From assembly GCF_014633365.1 (NCBI RefSeq), contig NC_068346.1, positions 12,297,030 through 12,361,029 on the forward strand: a stretch of DNA of 64,000 bases, given 5' to 3'. Positions 11,501-23,099 of the stretch are shown piece after piece. A program made the position numbers and the translations under genes. Source of the stretch: Diospyros lotus. Lineage: Eukaryota > Streptophyta > Magnoliopsida > Ericales > Ebenaceae. How positions within the stretch are numbered: the first letter of the stretch is position 1; each line of letters opens with the position of its first letter. The notes under the pieces are model-generated. The model made no database searches, was not told the origin of the DNA, and saw only the letters and a program-made list of their open reading frames with translations.

Positions 11501-12480
11501 TTACTCATCAGCATTTTCATCATTTTTTGTCTAGCTAGACCCTTTCACTCAATTCAGGATCTTTCCCATTTTTTCTTGATGTGGCCAAAAATTAGGGGTT
11601 ATATTTTCAAATTTTGAAGGTTTTTTAAAAATCACTTGTGCCCTCGTAAAACCAACTTCCAGTGGCTAAACTTTTTAGCCCTTCAATAAACCTCAGTTGC
11701 CAAGACATCTAGTTTGGGCCTCAAAACAGGTATTACTGTTCATGAAAATTTACCACAACCTTTGTCAAAATATTTGAAATATGTTATCATTGTGTCTAGA
11801 TTTTGTTCTTTTAAGTTGAGTTTGCACATTTCCAAGAAAAAGAAAAGAGATCATCTCTCGTCTAACTGGTTGAACCCTCATATGATTTTTGTTGAATTTG
11901 GAACTTCAAAGTTTTTCCCTAATCTTAATTAAGAAGAGCATCTTCCATTTTTAAGAAATTTTCAATCTAGTTATGAATTTTGGTTGCTTTATACAGGTTT
12001 GGTGAATCAGAAGAGCAACTTCCATCTTAATAATGCTTTTATGAATCCTAGCTCATCGAGTGAGCTAAATACTTGTTTTGTAATATTTGTATCATATGAG
12101 TTGGCATATCCTATTTTATGTATTTATGGTTTGAAGATTCTTGGATGGGTATAGTGTTACTTAGGATATAATGTTAATCTTGTAATTTGCTGGGATGATG
12201 TTTACATATCAGATAGAACCATGTTAGCAAAACTATATTTTTGGGTCATAGAAATATTTCTACATAAATTTTTGTAATTTGTTTAGATGTAGCTGGTAAT
12301 GGTATTTGTTTAGATTTTGAGAATTTAATTTTTGTAATTCCTTCATCATCTTGTCTTTCCCTATACTATTTAAAACAAATATAAAGTATTGTTGGATATA
12401 GCAAATCATCAGTCAGAAAACATTGCCTTCATCATTTACTCCCTCCTTGATTTAAATAAAATTTGACTATCTTAGGAATT
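8536..12480. other. Long gene-free AT-rich stretch
   Basis: No supported gene is seen. The short CT-rich reading frames at 10656-11123 lack any recognisable domain and look like chance readings of a pyrimidine-rich segment. Several stretches (8800-9500, 9700-10400) look like decayed repeats but show no clear ends. Confidence 0.55.
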
Positions 12481-12498
12481 ATAACTTCCAATTTGGAA

Positions 12499-12970
12499 AT
12501 GGGTGAAACTTCAATTAACTCCTCTTATTCGGATCAGACAATTGTGTGCAAGCATGGTGTATCTGTTTTGTGCTACACATCATGAACTAAGATTAATCCT
12601 GGAAGGAAATTGTTGAGGTGTCGGTTCTGAAAGGTAATATATTCTCTTATAAATGTATAAGTCGTTAATGTGAATGAAATTAATCGTTGAATGATTTGGT
12701 GGACAAGATGATGATTGCAGCTGGTTTCAATAAATTGATGATGAACGCACAGCTTACAAGAAAAAATTATGTGGAGTTTTGTTGGATAAGGAGAGAGTAC
12801 TACAAGAACAAGTCAAAATTTTTGAAGAAAAAGTTTTAAGAAGAAAAGAAAAATTATTGAAGCTTCGGAGAGAGCATAGTTGTATTATAGAAGAAAATAT
12901 AGAATTGAAAATAAAACTCGAGTATAAGACAAAAGAAAATAAGTTTGTTAGGGGTATGATAGTGTTATGA
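12499..12970 (+). pseudogene. GRF zinc-finger plus coiled-coil protein, decayed
   Basis: From an ATG at 12499 the frame reads a short Ser-rich leader, then CKHGVSVLCYTS, a stop (TGA where Trp is usual), and TKINPGRKLLRC. This is the plant GRF-type zinc finger (CxCG..., T..NPGRRF..C), with the Cys/His ligand pattern still visible. A donor-like AAG/GTAATAT at about 12632 and an acceptor before 12710 would delimit an intron. The next exon carries DDDCSWFQ and IDDE, matching the usual end of the finger (DDCxFFxWxDxE). It then runs into a 63-residue, Lys/Glu-rich coiled coil (12779-12970). Plant genes of this shape are usually about 100-160 residues. Several stops interrupt the finger, so it is called a pseudogene. 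Confidence 0.65.
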
Positions 12971-12973
12971 TTG

Positions 12974-14825
12974 GGTTGTTTGTTGTTCAGTTTATAGGTG
13001 ATGAAAAATGACGAAAGTAGATTTAGATATTTAGATTTGGTATAATTATGTATTTGTAATTTATTATTATCTTTGTTATCAGTATGATAATGAAAAAATA
13101 AAACGTAATTTCACATTTGGGGGCTTCCTTTGTATAATGATTATTCTTTATATTTTAATTATTTATTTAAATAGAAAAAATGGTTATTGTCTATGACAAT
13201 GATGAGGATTAAAACATGCTTCGGATAGCAGATGGTAAAACATATTATGTGTTTCATCTTTGTAGAAACTTTTTTTTTTTTTTGTATTTTGTTTTTTACA
13301 TCAGGGTCAGATAGCAAGTAATGGATGCTACAAACTATCATTGTTAAGCATGTTTGCCTTTGGTTAAGTAGGTATGAACTAGGCATATGTTTGTCTTTGG
13401 TTAAGCATGCATTGGTGCACATATATTACTTAAGGCCAGAAGTTATTGATGTCATATTCCCATTAGTTGTCTAGCTTCATTGTTATTTTGAAATTGTCCA
13501 TGTTTTGCTTATCCCTTTGGTTTTCTTACAAAAGAATAAGTGGTGTTTGTGTAATTGACTAATACAAATAAGTGATTTCCAAGTATTTGAAATGAGTTAT
13601 TGTGGGCGATCAAAAATCATTCAAAAAATTTGATTCATGGCAGATTGGCACTATGTGAGTAAAATTGGTACATGTCAACAATGGAGCACAAGTCATTTTT
13701 AAAACCATTGACAATATCTAATGTTTATACATTTTCAACACGTCTAAAGGTGCAATCCGACCAGGCAGATTTCATATGCTCACTGCTAATTAGGAGCCTG
13801 GTTATACACACTTTTACAACAAAACAAGCATCATTACTTATCTTATAAAATTTCACTCAATCATTAGCTCTTCCTAGAATTCCAATTCATTGGAATCAAA
13901 TTGTCGTATGATGACTAGGGTTACAATAAACAACTCTAGTCAATTCTACTAAATTATGTATGTTGTCTAGAGAGAGAGAAAGAGAGATGCACTCCACTAT
14001 CTTCAAGTTCAATATATAAGCTTCTACAAATCATTGGATGTCGTCTCCTTCCACACGCTGAAAATGACTAAAAGCTCCCTAAAACTTCCATTTTGCCAAT
14101 CAAATGGTCCATTCTTGCATAAAGATGATGCATTTAAAAAGAATAATTCATTGGTTAGAGATTTCATACTTGAAAAGTGTACCACTGCATGCACAACTAG
14201 TAGACAGCCACAAACATATGTTTTCATTTTCCAATTCATTGTTAGACTACCAAAAAAAGGACAAAACGAAAGGAAACTTCACCAAAGGGATAACAGTACT
14301 CTGAAGACAATATGATAGTTCCAGAAATATGAAAAACAAATACACTTAGAACACAAAGAGGGTCAATGCACAATATAATCGAAATCAGAAATACCAAGAA
14401 CAAAGACACTTAGAACACGAAATAAACCCCCTGTTAATCGCCAACAATGGCAGTCACGAAGTTTGCATTAAAGGTTCAAACCTGGGTCAGTTCACACACT
14501 ACTTAATCAACACCGAGAATGGGGACACCAAGCCACAAAGGAACCCAAGCAGCCAAAAACTGAAATAGAAAATACTTACCACTTAGGTTTAGGCTCCCCC
14601 TCTCTTAAGCAAATGGTCGAAGGCATCTTTCTCCTCCAAAGAAAGGGTTAAGGGCTGATGGCCCGTCTTCTATATAGGCCACCAATAAATGGTGTTGGAC
14701 TTTATTCACAGGCCAATGCTTATGAAGTTTAGATGCCCCCAATTACATCACTGCCTCGGGCCTTATTTATCATATCAATCACCTGCAAGATAAAGAGTAA
14801 CATCATAAGCACAATTCTAGGATAT
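12974..14825. other. Gene-free stretch
   Basis: No supported coding region or element end was found. The three overlapping frames at 14024-14315 are low-complexity and mutually antisense, with no recognisable domain. Confidence 0.5.
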
Positions 14826-14837
14826 AGGGATATACCT

Positions 14838-16030
14838 TAATTAAGTTTTGATTATTAACAAAAATATTTTTATGATATAAATGTGTTCTTTTACTTATGA
14901 AAAAAATAAATTTATTTTGAATTAAAAGAGAATTGCTTTTAGACATGTTTTCTTGTTTTAATCATTTATGTCTCAAAAGCTTATATTTGAATTTTCAAAT
15001 TTTGAATTAAAGGAGAATTATTTTTAAATATGTTTTCTCTTACTCATACAAAAAAATAAATTTATTTTGAATTAAAGGAGATTGTTTTTAGACATATTTT
15101 ATTGTTTTAATAATTTATATCTCAAAAGCTTATATTTGAATTTTCAAATCTTGATTTTTCATGCAAAAAATAAATTTATTTTGAATTAAAGGTGAGACAT
15201 ATTTTCTTATTGTTTGAGAAAGCCTAAACATTTTTGAATTTCAAACTTCATATTAACCCTTTCTTTAGTGGCTAAAATGCTTATAATTACCCCTCCAAAC
15301 TCATTTTTTGAGTATCCAAGTACTTCTATTACATATCCAAAACACCCGAAAACTCTCAAGCAAAGCATCCAAGCAATTCGAGGCTCTCGAAATATTATTG
15401 CACATCTACTGAAAGCCACAAGGTAAGAGGAGAAAAGTTCTTCAAGCTTTCTACGATAAATCTAAACTTCTCCATTTGAGATTATAAATTTATTTATTTA
15501 TTTAAATATTATTGTCTTGTATAATTTGTTCTTAATTGTTTATTTATGTCCAAGTGTGGACAAATTATTTGTAACATTTAAATTATTATTGTGAATTGTA
15601 TAGATTTCCTAGAACTATTAAAATCTAAGTGAATCTAATTTTCAAGGTAAGCTAAGAAGAAACCTTGGTGTAGTGGTTGCCTAGAACTCGTTATAATCTA
15701 AGTGTGTATCTAGTTTCTAATGTGAGTTAACGTGGAAACCTTTATGAAATTATTTTAGTAGAACCCCAAGGATAGTTAGACCTTGGGAGAGTAGATTAGG
15801 TGTGTGTGAAGACACTGAACGACTATAAATTGTGTTGTGTCTTATTATATTTATTTTTGTTATATCTTGTGACTTACATTTATTATTAATCTCAAATATA
15901 ATTTATTATATTTATCAAATATATATTTTTCAATAAAATTATTAATCAAGAATATTTATAAAAATTGAGAAAAATTTTAATCACTCAATTCACCCATCTC
16001 TTGAGTGCCCATACCCTAAGGGACCAACAG
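14838..16030 (+). repeat. Probable copia-type LTR remnant
   Basis: The segment starts near TTTTGATTATTAACAAAAAT and ends near CTCAATTCACCCATCTCTTGAGTGCCC...GGGACCAACAG, features typical of long copia LTRs of the SIRE/Maximus type. A 10-bp direct repeat AGTTTTGATT lies at both ends, but how it relates to a 5-bp target duplication is unclear. The LTR contains three copies of an AAAAAATAAATTTATTTTGAATT block (14901, 15051, 15165). Confidence 0.4.
14901..15192. repeat. Imperfect tandem repeat inside the LTR remnant
   Basis: A block beginning AAAAAATAAATTTATTTTGAA recurs at 14901, 15051 and 15165. The first two copies lie 150 bp apart and share the following GTTTTCTTGTTTTAAT and CTCAAAAGCTTATATTTGAA text. 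The third is truncated. Confidence 0.7.
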
Positions 16031-16139
16031 TTTTGATTTCGAGGGTTCCACATAAACATCAAACAAAAGTAATAGCCATTACAATTGGGAATTCCAGCAC
16101 TACATCTTGCTTTCAGGTAAGTAAAAAATAGATTAAAAC

Positions 16140-18290
16140 ATATTTCTATTTTCTTTGAACTCGTTTCCAATGGGCATTTTTTGCGAAGTTTCCTAGGGGC
16201 TCCCTTTGTTTGCGAGCATCTTGGATCCAAAATTTGCCCACTTGAAACTATTGTTACCTCTCCACAATGAGGAACTAGTTCTTGCATAATGTTCTCAGCA
16301 TTATTATTAGATAACCCATAGCTTGGATTCGCAGTACATATGCTTAATGCATTCATTTGAGATTCAATCCACTATGTTCTTAGTCATTTACAACCACGTT
16401 TGAAATCTTGAAAAACTTTTTGCATAGTTCATCATATCTTAATTGGCTAGGATTATTAATCCACCTGTTGTAATTAATCTTGACTTTTGTGTAGGCTATA
16501 CTTACATCTCTCATCCATCGCCTTAAGATATAACTCTCAGAAATTGTTCTGACACCATTTTTGATCAATACTATAGTAACATGTCTACAAATTATTCCCT
16601 TGCACTCAAACATGTGGTAGCTGCAAACAAAATCGCATTGCTCTTTCTCAAAAAGAACTGACATTTTTTTTCCTTTACTTTTTCATCAAATATTACATCT
16701 TTGTGGACCTCGTACCTCATACCAAATGATCCCTCTTTGGTAGACAAAACCTCACAATACATCTTCTTTGTGAACTCATTCCGAAACTCCTTGAATTTTG
16801 AGATTGTGTACACTTCCTGAAATTATTTCTCCATGGGAAACCTCAAGACATATGGGACCATATGAGAAAATGACTTAATGTCGGCCTGAAATTCCTTTTC
16901 AACTTTAGACTTTATTGCCCGCTCATATTGTTCAACAAATTGTTTTAGTGAGGTTTTTGAGTGCACATAACCATCGAAAAATGCATTTATACTCTCACTT
17001 CGTTGTATTGTTGACATCCCAACCCAAAAACTAGTCTTCAAGAAACATGGGACCTAACGGGCTCTTTCTCTATAGAGTCCAGACAACCAATTGTTCTCAT
17101 GCAATGCATACTTTTCAATCATTAAAATCCATCTCTGTTTGAATTCTTCTAGACCCTGTGATTCATACACCACGTCGTGTATGGTTGAAAGAATTGAGGC
17201 CTTATATTTATGGTTCCCAAATTTTTTCGACAACTTCTTTAATATATGCCACAAACACCACCTATATTTGTATTAGGGAAGACTATCTGAATTGCATTTT
17301 GCATTGCCCTATCTTAATCAGTAATTATTCCTATGGGAGCCTAATCCTCCATGCACTAAAGCCATGTTCTAAATAGCCACACAATAGTCCTAGTGTCTTC
17401 ATTGGAAACTAGACCACATCCAAAAAGTATCGACTGCCCATGGTGATTTACTCCAATGAATGGAGCAAATGGCATGTCATACTTGTTAGTAAGGTATGTG
17501 GTGTCAAATGTGACAACATCATCAAATTCTTTATATGTTTCTCTGCACCTAGAATCAGCCCAAAATACATTCTTCAATCGACACTCTTCGACCAAATCAA
17601 CATTAAAGTAAAAACCTGGACAAAGGGCTTGCATTCTTGAAAAGTACGCATGAATAGCAGTAACATCTCCTTCCCCAAGTCTTAACTTTCTCACCCTATC
17701 AATATAATTTCTACAATCCTTTTCCACAAACGCCAGGTTCTCATACCCACTAGCCTCAACAACAGCTGAGTTAAAAGTTTTCTGTAGTGAAATTCCAGCT
17801 ATATCAATAACTTCAAGCTATTGCTTCACATGTTCGCTCAATTGCCTATTGCATCGATACAACCTAGATTTGCTTGGACTTGTTTCATAGTTATGCTCAA
17901 GATGGACCGTGCTTATTCGCCATGTTCCAAAAACAACTAAAATGGATGTGATCTTAGCTTTACACCCTATTCGAATAATTAGTTGAGGCTTTAGAGATGT
18001 GCTAGCTTGACTAATTCTTCTAGCTTCTCGACTACATATATAAGTCACATATCTTGCCACCCCATCCTCCTTCTTCTTTGAATTCCTTTTTTTTATTGGA
18101 AACCCCACATCGTAAGCATATCTTTTATAAAATTCATAAATTTCATTCTTATTATTAAATTTCATTCCAACCTTAGGGACAAGATCACTGTGTTCTCCTA
18201 CCAGTTTGTCATTTAACGGGGGACACTCATTATCTTAGAAAAATTCCTTATTATTTTCATACGATTCTGGAAGTACATTATCATTTCCTA
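16140..18290 (-). pseudogene. FAR1-related (MULE transposase-derived) protein, broken
   Basis: Reading the minus strand from about 18290, the product starts with an acidic leader (DLGNDNVLPESYEN, PKVGMKFNNKNEIYEFY). The FAR1 DNA-binding domain follows at about 18165-17820, with the expected Cys/His ligands. Next, at about 17730-17280, comes the MULE transposase core, with FDTTY (first catalytic Asp), FGCGLVSNEDT, and IITD before a stop (second Asp). The helical region runs from 17254 to 16823, including STIQRSESINAFFDGYV. The SWIM zinc finger is at about 16630-16580 (CSYHMFECKGIICRH, where the second Cys of the usual CxC is Tyr). Near 16220-16140 is the C-terminal SQTKGAPRKLRKK motif. At least five stops or shifts separate these blocks. 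FAR1-family proteins are light-signalling factors descended from Mutator transposases; this copy cannot make one. Confidence 0.85.
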
Positions 18291-18319
18291 GATCATAACA
18301 AGATACAATCATAAGATAA

Positions 18320-18601
18320 TACAATGTTACATATATAATTTTCATTATCCATAAATTTAATTTTCCATGTTTTATATCACTAATTATCTCACAAATTGAG
18401 CAAACCACATTTGAATAAATTCCATTTTTCTCTAATTATATGTGATCAAGTTACCATTTATACAATGTTACATATATAATTTTCATTATCCATAAATTTA
18501 ATTTTCCATGTTTTATATCACTAATTATCTCACAAATTGAGCAAACCACATTTGAATAAATTCCATTTTTCTCCAATTATATGTGATCAAGTTACCATTT
18601 A
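18320..18601. repeat. 141-bp tandem duplication
   Basis: Two copies (18320-18460 and 18461-18601) start TACAATGTTACATATATAA and end AAGTTACCATTTA. They are almost identical by eye; one difference is TCTAATT versus TCCAATT. The unit lies directly upstream of the FAR1 pseudogene. Confidence 0.9.
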
Positions 18602-18884
18602 GGGAAACAACTATATGAGCCCATCAAGCTATTTATACTCACTTTTGTCATATGACTAAGAAAGCAGTGCCATTTTTCATATAAAAATTATACATACCTA
18701 TGTTACTCATTTGGCTTTTCTTTGTCTTCTAAAATAAAGTTGATTATCTACAATAAATTCTAAAAAATTATAGCAAGTGAATGCTAGAGTACATGTATAT
18801 TATGCTACATGAATATATAAAAAGACACTAGAGAAACAAAAAGGAGACAAAGGATTGCCACAACTAGGCTGCCATAACTAAATA

Positions 18885-19150
18885 TATTAAGTTACCATTT
18901 ATGCTACATTATGTTAAATGGTAATTTACATTATGCTATATTAAGTTACATTTACCATATTATGCTACATGAAACTGAATATATTATGCTAAGTTACCAA
19001 CTGAATATATGAAACTGAATATATTAAGTTACCATTTACCATTTATGCTATATTAAGTTACCATTTATGCTACATTAAGACACTAGAGAAACAGAAATAT
19101 ATTATATGTGATCAAGTTACCATTTATGCTACATGAATATATTAAGTGAA
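18885..19150. repeat. Cluster of short AAGTTACCATTTATGCTACAT repeats
   Basis: The phrases AAGTTACCATTTATGCTAC, GAAACTGAATATATTA and GACACTAGAGAAACA recur several times in scrambled order. The core matches the end of the adjacent 141-bp tandem unit, suggesting local slippage and rearrangement. Confidence 0.65.
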
Positions 19151-20334
19151 TTCTTCAAAGAAATAACATCATATGAAATGTAAACAAAGGGTTGTCACAA
19201 TTGGGCCAGACCCAGCCCCAAACACAATGGGCCAGGCCCATGAACCAAATTGGAGACTTTTTGAGTGGGTTCATAGGCACGTATATATATGAGAAAACAA
19301 ATTTAATACAAACCAAAATTGTAGTTGAGAATACATGAGCACTTAAATACTAGATGGATAATATGATATCCGTCGACTATGCTAGTATGTGCTTTGGTCA
19401 AATATACTTTTTAAAGTACAACTTGGTGAAAACAAGTTATTTGAGTGCACACAAGAACAAGTTTTTAAATAAACCAAGTAGAATATTGAATGAGCACAAA
19501 GAATGATCAATTAAAGCAAATCAAAATATAATCAAAATAACCACCAAGAATGCAGGGCTTAGGATTCGGCCACTTGAGATAGCACAAGACCAAAAACTAA
19601 CAAGTATAATCAAGCAAGAATAAGTAAAAGTGAAAAGAAGAAAAACATAATAATGTATAATGGTTCAGCCCTAATGGCTTACATCCACTCCCTAAGGATT
19701 TCCTTTCTTAGGATTTTCAATTAAATCCACTATATGCAACATTTGTTACAACCACTGAAGCTTTCACTTGGCTTCACCACCACCATACTACTTCTGAAGT
19801 CTCACACTCACTAGTTTGGATTTTGTACGCCCTTTACAAGATACAAGAATAGTAGTTTACAAGATACAAAAATAATAGTGATTGAGAAATAGAACTCTCT
19901 CAAAATAAGAGAATTGTAGAGAACTCTCTTAATTTTATCTCAAGAAGATAGATGAAGAAAAAACTTTAGAGATAATGAAAATCTCAGCAAAAAATATAGA
20001 AGTAATAGGGCTTCCAAAAGTTGTTCCAAATCCTTTAAAAGACCCTTTATATAGTGTTAGAGCATGCTTTTCTTATTCAATCTCAGCCCTCTATGTGTCA
20101 AGTCTTCAAACCAATCTCAGCTCTTTATATTGAATTCTTGATTTACTTTCCATAACCAGCTAAATTGATTGATCTTCAAGACCTATAAATGAGCTAAAAT
20201 TGTGGTAAAAAAATCATCAAAATATCTTTGTTAATACCCCAAATTCGTGCAGCAATGATCAGTCCTTAAGAAATAATCAACTTTAACTTTTATTGATCTC
20301 CAATCAGCTTTGAATGAGCAAATTAGCTTCAGCA
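19151..20334. other. Repeat-like flank around the gypsy solo LTR
   Basis: There is no gene. The text around 19660-19830 (GGTTCAGCCCTAATGGCTTACATCCAC, CTTCACCACCACCATACTAC) resembles the reverse complement of copia LTR U5 sequences. This matrix resumes after the solo LTR at 22470-23090. The element ends could not be fixed. Confidence 0.4.
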
Positions 20335-20339
20335 ATACA

Positions 20340-22464
20340 TGTAACCGTAAATATCCTGATTTTAGGCTGTAGAAAAATTATTAAAATTTTAGTGAGTATT
20401 TAGTAACGAAATTTATTTAATGATATAAGGTATGTGACCCTAAAGAAATTATTAGAGTTTTAAATGTTTAATATAATGTTTATTAAGTATAAATTTATTT
20501 CTAAGTTGTATGTAATTAATCAATTTAGTTTAAATCATAGAGTATAATTAAATTATGCTTATGTATCAAAAATTTGTATTTTATTAATGTTTATGAATAG
20601 ATGTATATGTATAAGTGTATATAAATAGGTATATGTATACGTATGTATGATATAAATATGTATATGAATATATATCTGTATATATATAAAAAAAATCAAA
20701 AAAATTACCTAAAATCTGGAGCAGGTGCACGGCCAGAGCATGGTCGTGCCTGCAATTGGCCATCAGGGGGTAAGGGGAGCTTTAAATGCTCCTAAGGACG
20801 TCGGGATGGCCTTCTAGGGCACATGGGTGCCTAGATGGGACGTTCATGGCGAAGTTTTGGCTATAAATAGCCAAGTTCGCGCAAGGCCTTCATCAGAATT
20901 CTTTTACTGCATAAATCGGTCGATTGGGAGAGTGTTTGAGAGATTTAAGAGTGGGGTTTTAGTCCTTGTTTCGTGGGCAATGTTTCTGGTAATTTTGGTG
21001 GCCAACGGAGCAGTGAAGAAGGAGATCTAAGCTCATCGAAAAATCGCACCACTCGCTAGAGCCGAGACTTCATTGCACAAATTGAGGTACTTCGTGTTGT
21101 TTTTTTCTCGATTTTAAGGTTATATTCGGGTTCGAGAGGTCGAAATTAGGGGGGAAGGAAGCTTCTTTTGAAGCTTGGAGGCCCGACATCATCGCCGGTG
21201 GCGAGAGGGCCGGTAGAGAAGACGAACCAGGCGAGCGTGTGGCTGCACGCGCCCGCGAGTAGGAAGAAGGCGCGTGCCTTCCAAGAAAATGAAAAAAAAA
21301 AATAAAAATAAAAGAAATAAAATTTTTCAAAAATTTTATTAAATCTGGAATTTTGTTTATGTCTTGTTTTATGAAAAATATTCTGGAAAATGTTAAATTA
21401 GTCATTTATTTAAATAATTTTTCTATTATGGAAATAAGGAAAAAATAGGAAATTAATTTGAAAAATTCCAAGAAAATTCCAGAATACTAGAAATGTTATT
21501 TAAGGAATATTAGTAAAGAGAAATTAGATTTTATGGAAGTCTAGATAATTATTATGTAATTTCGAAGAGATAAGGCTTAGAAATAAAAGAGAAATTGTAG
21601 AAATTATGAAAAATAGTAAAATGATATTCTAAAAATAAATTTAATGTTTTAGGAGTCCTTGAGGGCGAGAAGATTGAGAAATAGCCACTCAACACGATTT
21701 TTGAGGTCGACACATTTTTCGAGACAACTTAGAAGTAAGTGTATCGTTTCAAGCTTAGTACAATTATAAATGTTTATCTTTACATCATATTGACATACTA
21801 TGAAATGTACCCATCACATAGATTGCATCTATGACATGATTATGAAATGCATAAATACACGTTGATGTCATTGATCACACGCATATGAGGTCGTATGGAG
21901 TACGAATTGGCACCGTTGCCTTACCAAGGGTGCACCTATACACCCCGGCTTTGAAAGAGGTGGCTGCTAAAATGGTAGGTAGAATGAAGGGTGCAGTTAA
22001 CACCTACGAGGAAAGATATTGCATACACACATGACATAGCATTATGTACCCTTACTTAGATGATTCATCATCTAACTTGGGTTCGCCCCTGGAACATTCA
22101 ACGTTCCAGTCGGGATTTGCAGTGATAATACAGAGGTTGAAGATGTGTAGTGACGCGAGACATCAAGAAACGAGTAAATGTGTCATGTTATGTTGTAATA
22201 TGAATAGTTCAAGAATTATGTACGTTTTAATTTATTTTCAGAAGCTTTTGTATCAACTTTATAATAAATGTCATGTTCAATTATTTATGTAATGCCATGA
22301 GCAGGTTTGATTCAGCTTCCGCTTTATAAGATTGTATTTACCTCTGGTGTGTAAATTAGGCACTAGATAGGTCTTAGGGAATTTCAGGAATAATGTAATT
22401 TAAAAAAAAAATAAGACCCAAATTTCCTAAGACATAACACGCCCTGAAGAGGTGGGCTGTTACA
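20340..22464 (+). mobile_element. Ty3/gypsy-type solo LTR with ATACA target duplication
   Basis: The LTR begins TGTAACCGTAAATATCC and ends GGGCTGTTACA, with TGTAAC/GTTACA as perfect inverted ends. The same 5 bp, ATACA, flank it (20335-20339 and 22465-22469). No internal domain is left, so it is a solo LTR of 2125 bp produced by LTR-LTR recombination. It has a TATA box (CTATAAATAGCC at about 20861-20872) and a GC-rich transcribed leader. It shares the phrase GCCCCTGGAACATTCAACGT (22086 region) with the LTRs of the gypsy element at 45767-53707, so the two families are related. Confidence 0.88.
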
Positions 22465-22469
22465 ATACA

Positions 22470-23099
22470 TGCCTGATTTTAAGGATTAAAATATCATCAA
22501 AATCCTTCATAATTCTTGCAAAATTGTCCATAAATTAGAAATGATCAATTCTGACTTCTACTTGATCTTCAAACACATTTGATTGTGCAATTAGTCCTTT
22601 AGCTTCAATAACAAGCATAATTGATTTGAAATTTAAATTTAAACCTCCAAATGGTGTAAAATGCAGTCAAATATTCTCAAATAATAAAGTAAATTTGTCC
22701 AACAATGAAGATATCAATTATCATTTCAAAAACTCTTAATTGATCAAGTTTTCATACTAAAAATGTTGACAAATAATCAATTTGTGTAGCTAAATATATG
22801 CAAGATATCCTTTGAATATTCTCCCATAATGATAAAAAATTCAGCTATAATGACTAGGATACTTGATTTCATGATTTGAGTCTCCATATCCTTTTAATGA
22901 GAGAGAATCAGCAATAAAGGAAAGTAATATCTTTCAAGGTTTAACTTTCAAATCTTAATTCTCTCAATTAATGTTGTACAATAAGACTGAATCTTTAACT
23001 TTTCCATTTGAATGCAATTCAATTTTTTTTTCCATATTTAGCTTAGTAGAGGAGCTTTTATAAACCTTTAAATTGACTACATGATTCTCTTACCATATT
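22470..23099. other. Repeat-like matrix right of the gypsy solo LTR
   Basis: This continues the sequence interrupted by the solo LTR, with repeated TGATCAATT.../CTTCAAACACATTTGATTGTGC phrases. No gene is seen. Confidence 0.4.

Noticed and set aside
14024..14315. Three mutually overlapping frames on both strands
   Set aside because: They are chance open frames without family match. Antisense overlap and AT-rich codons argue against coding.
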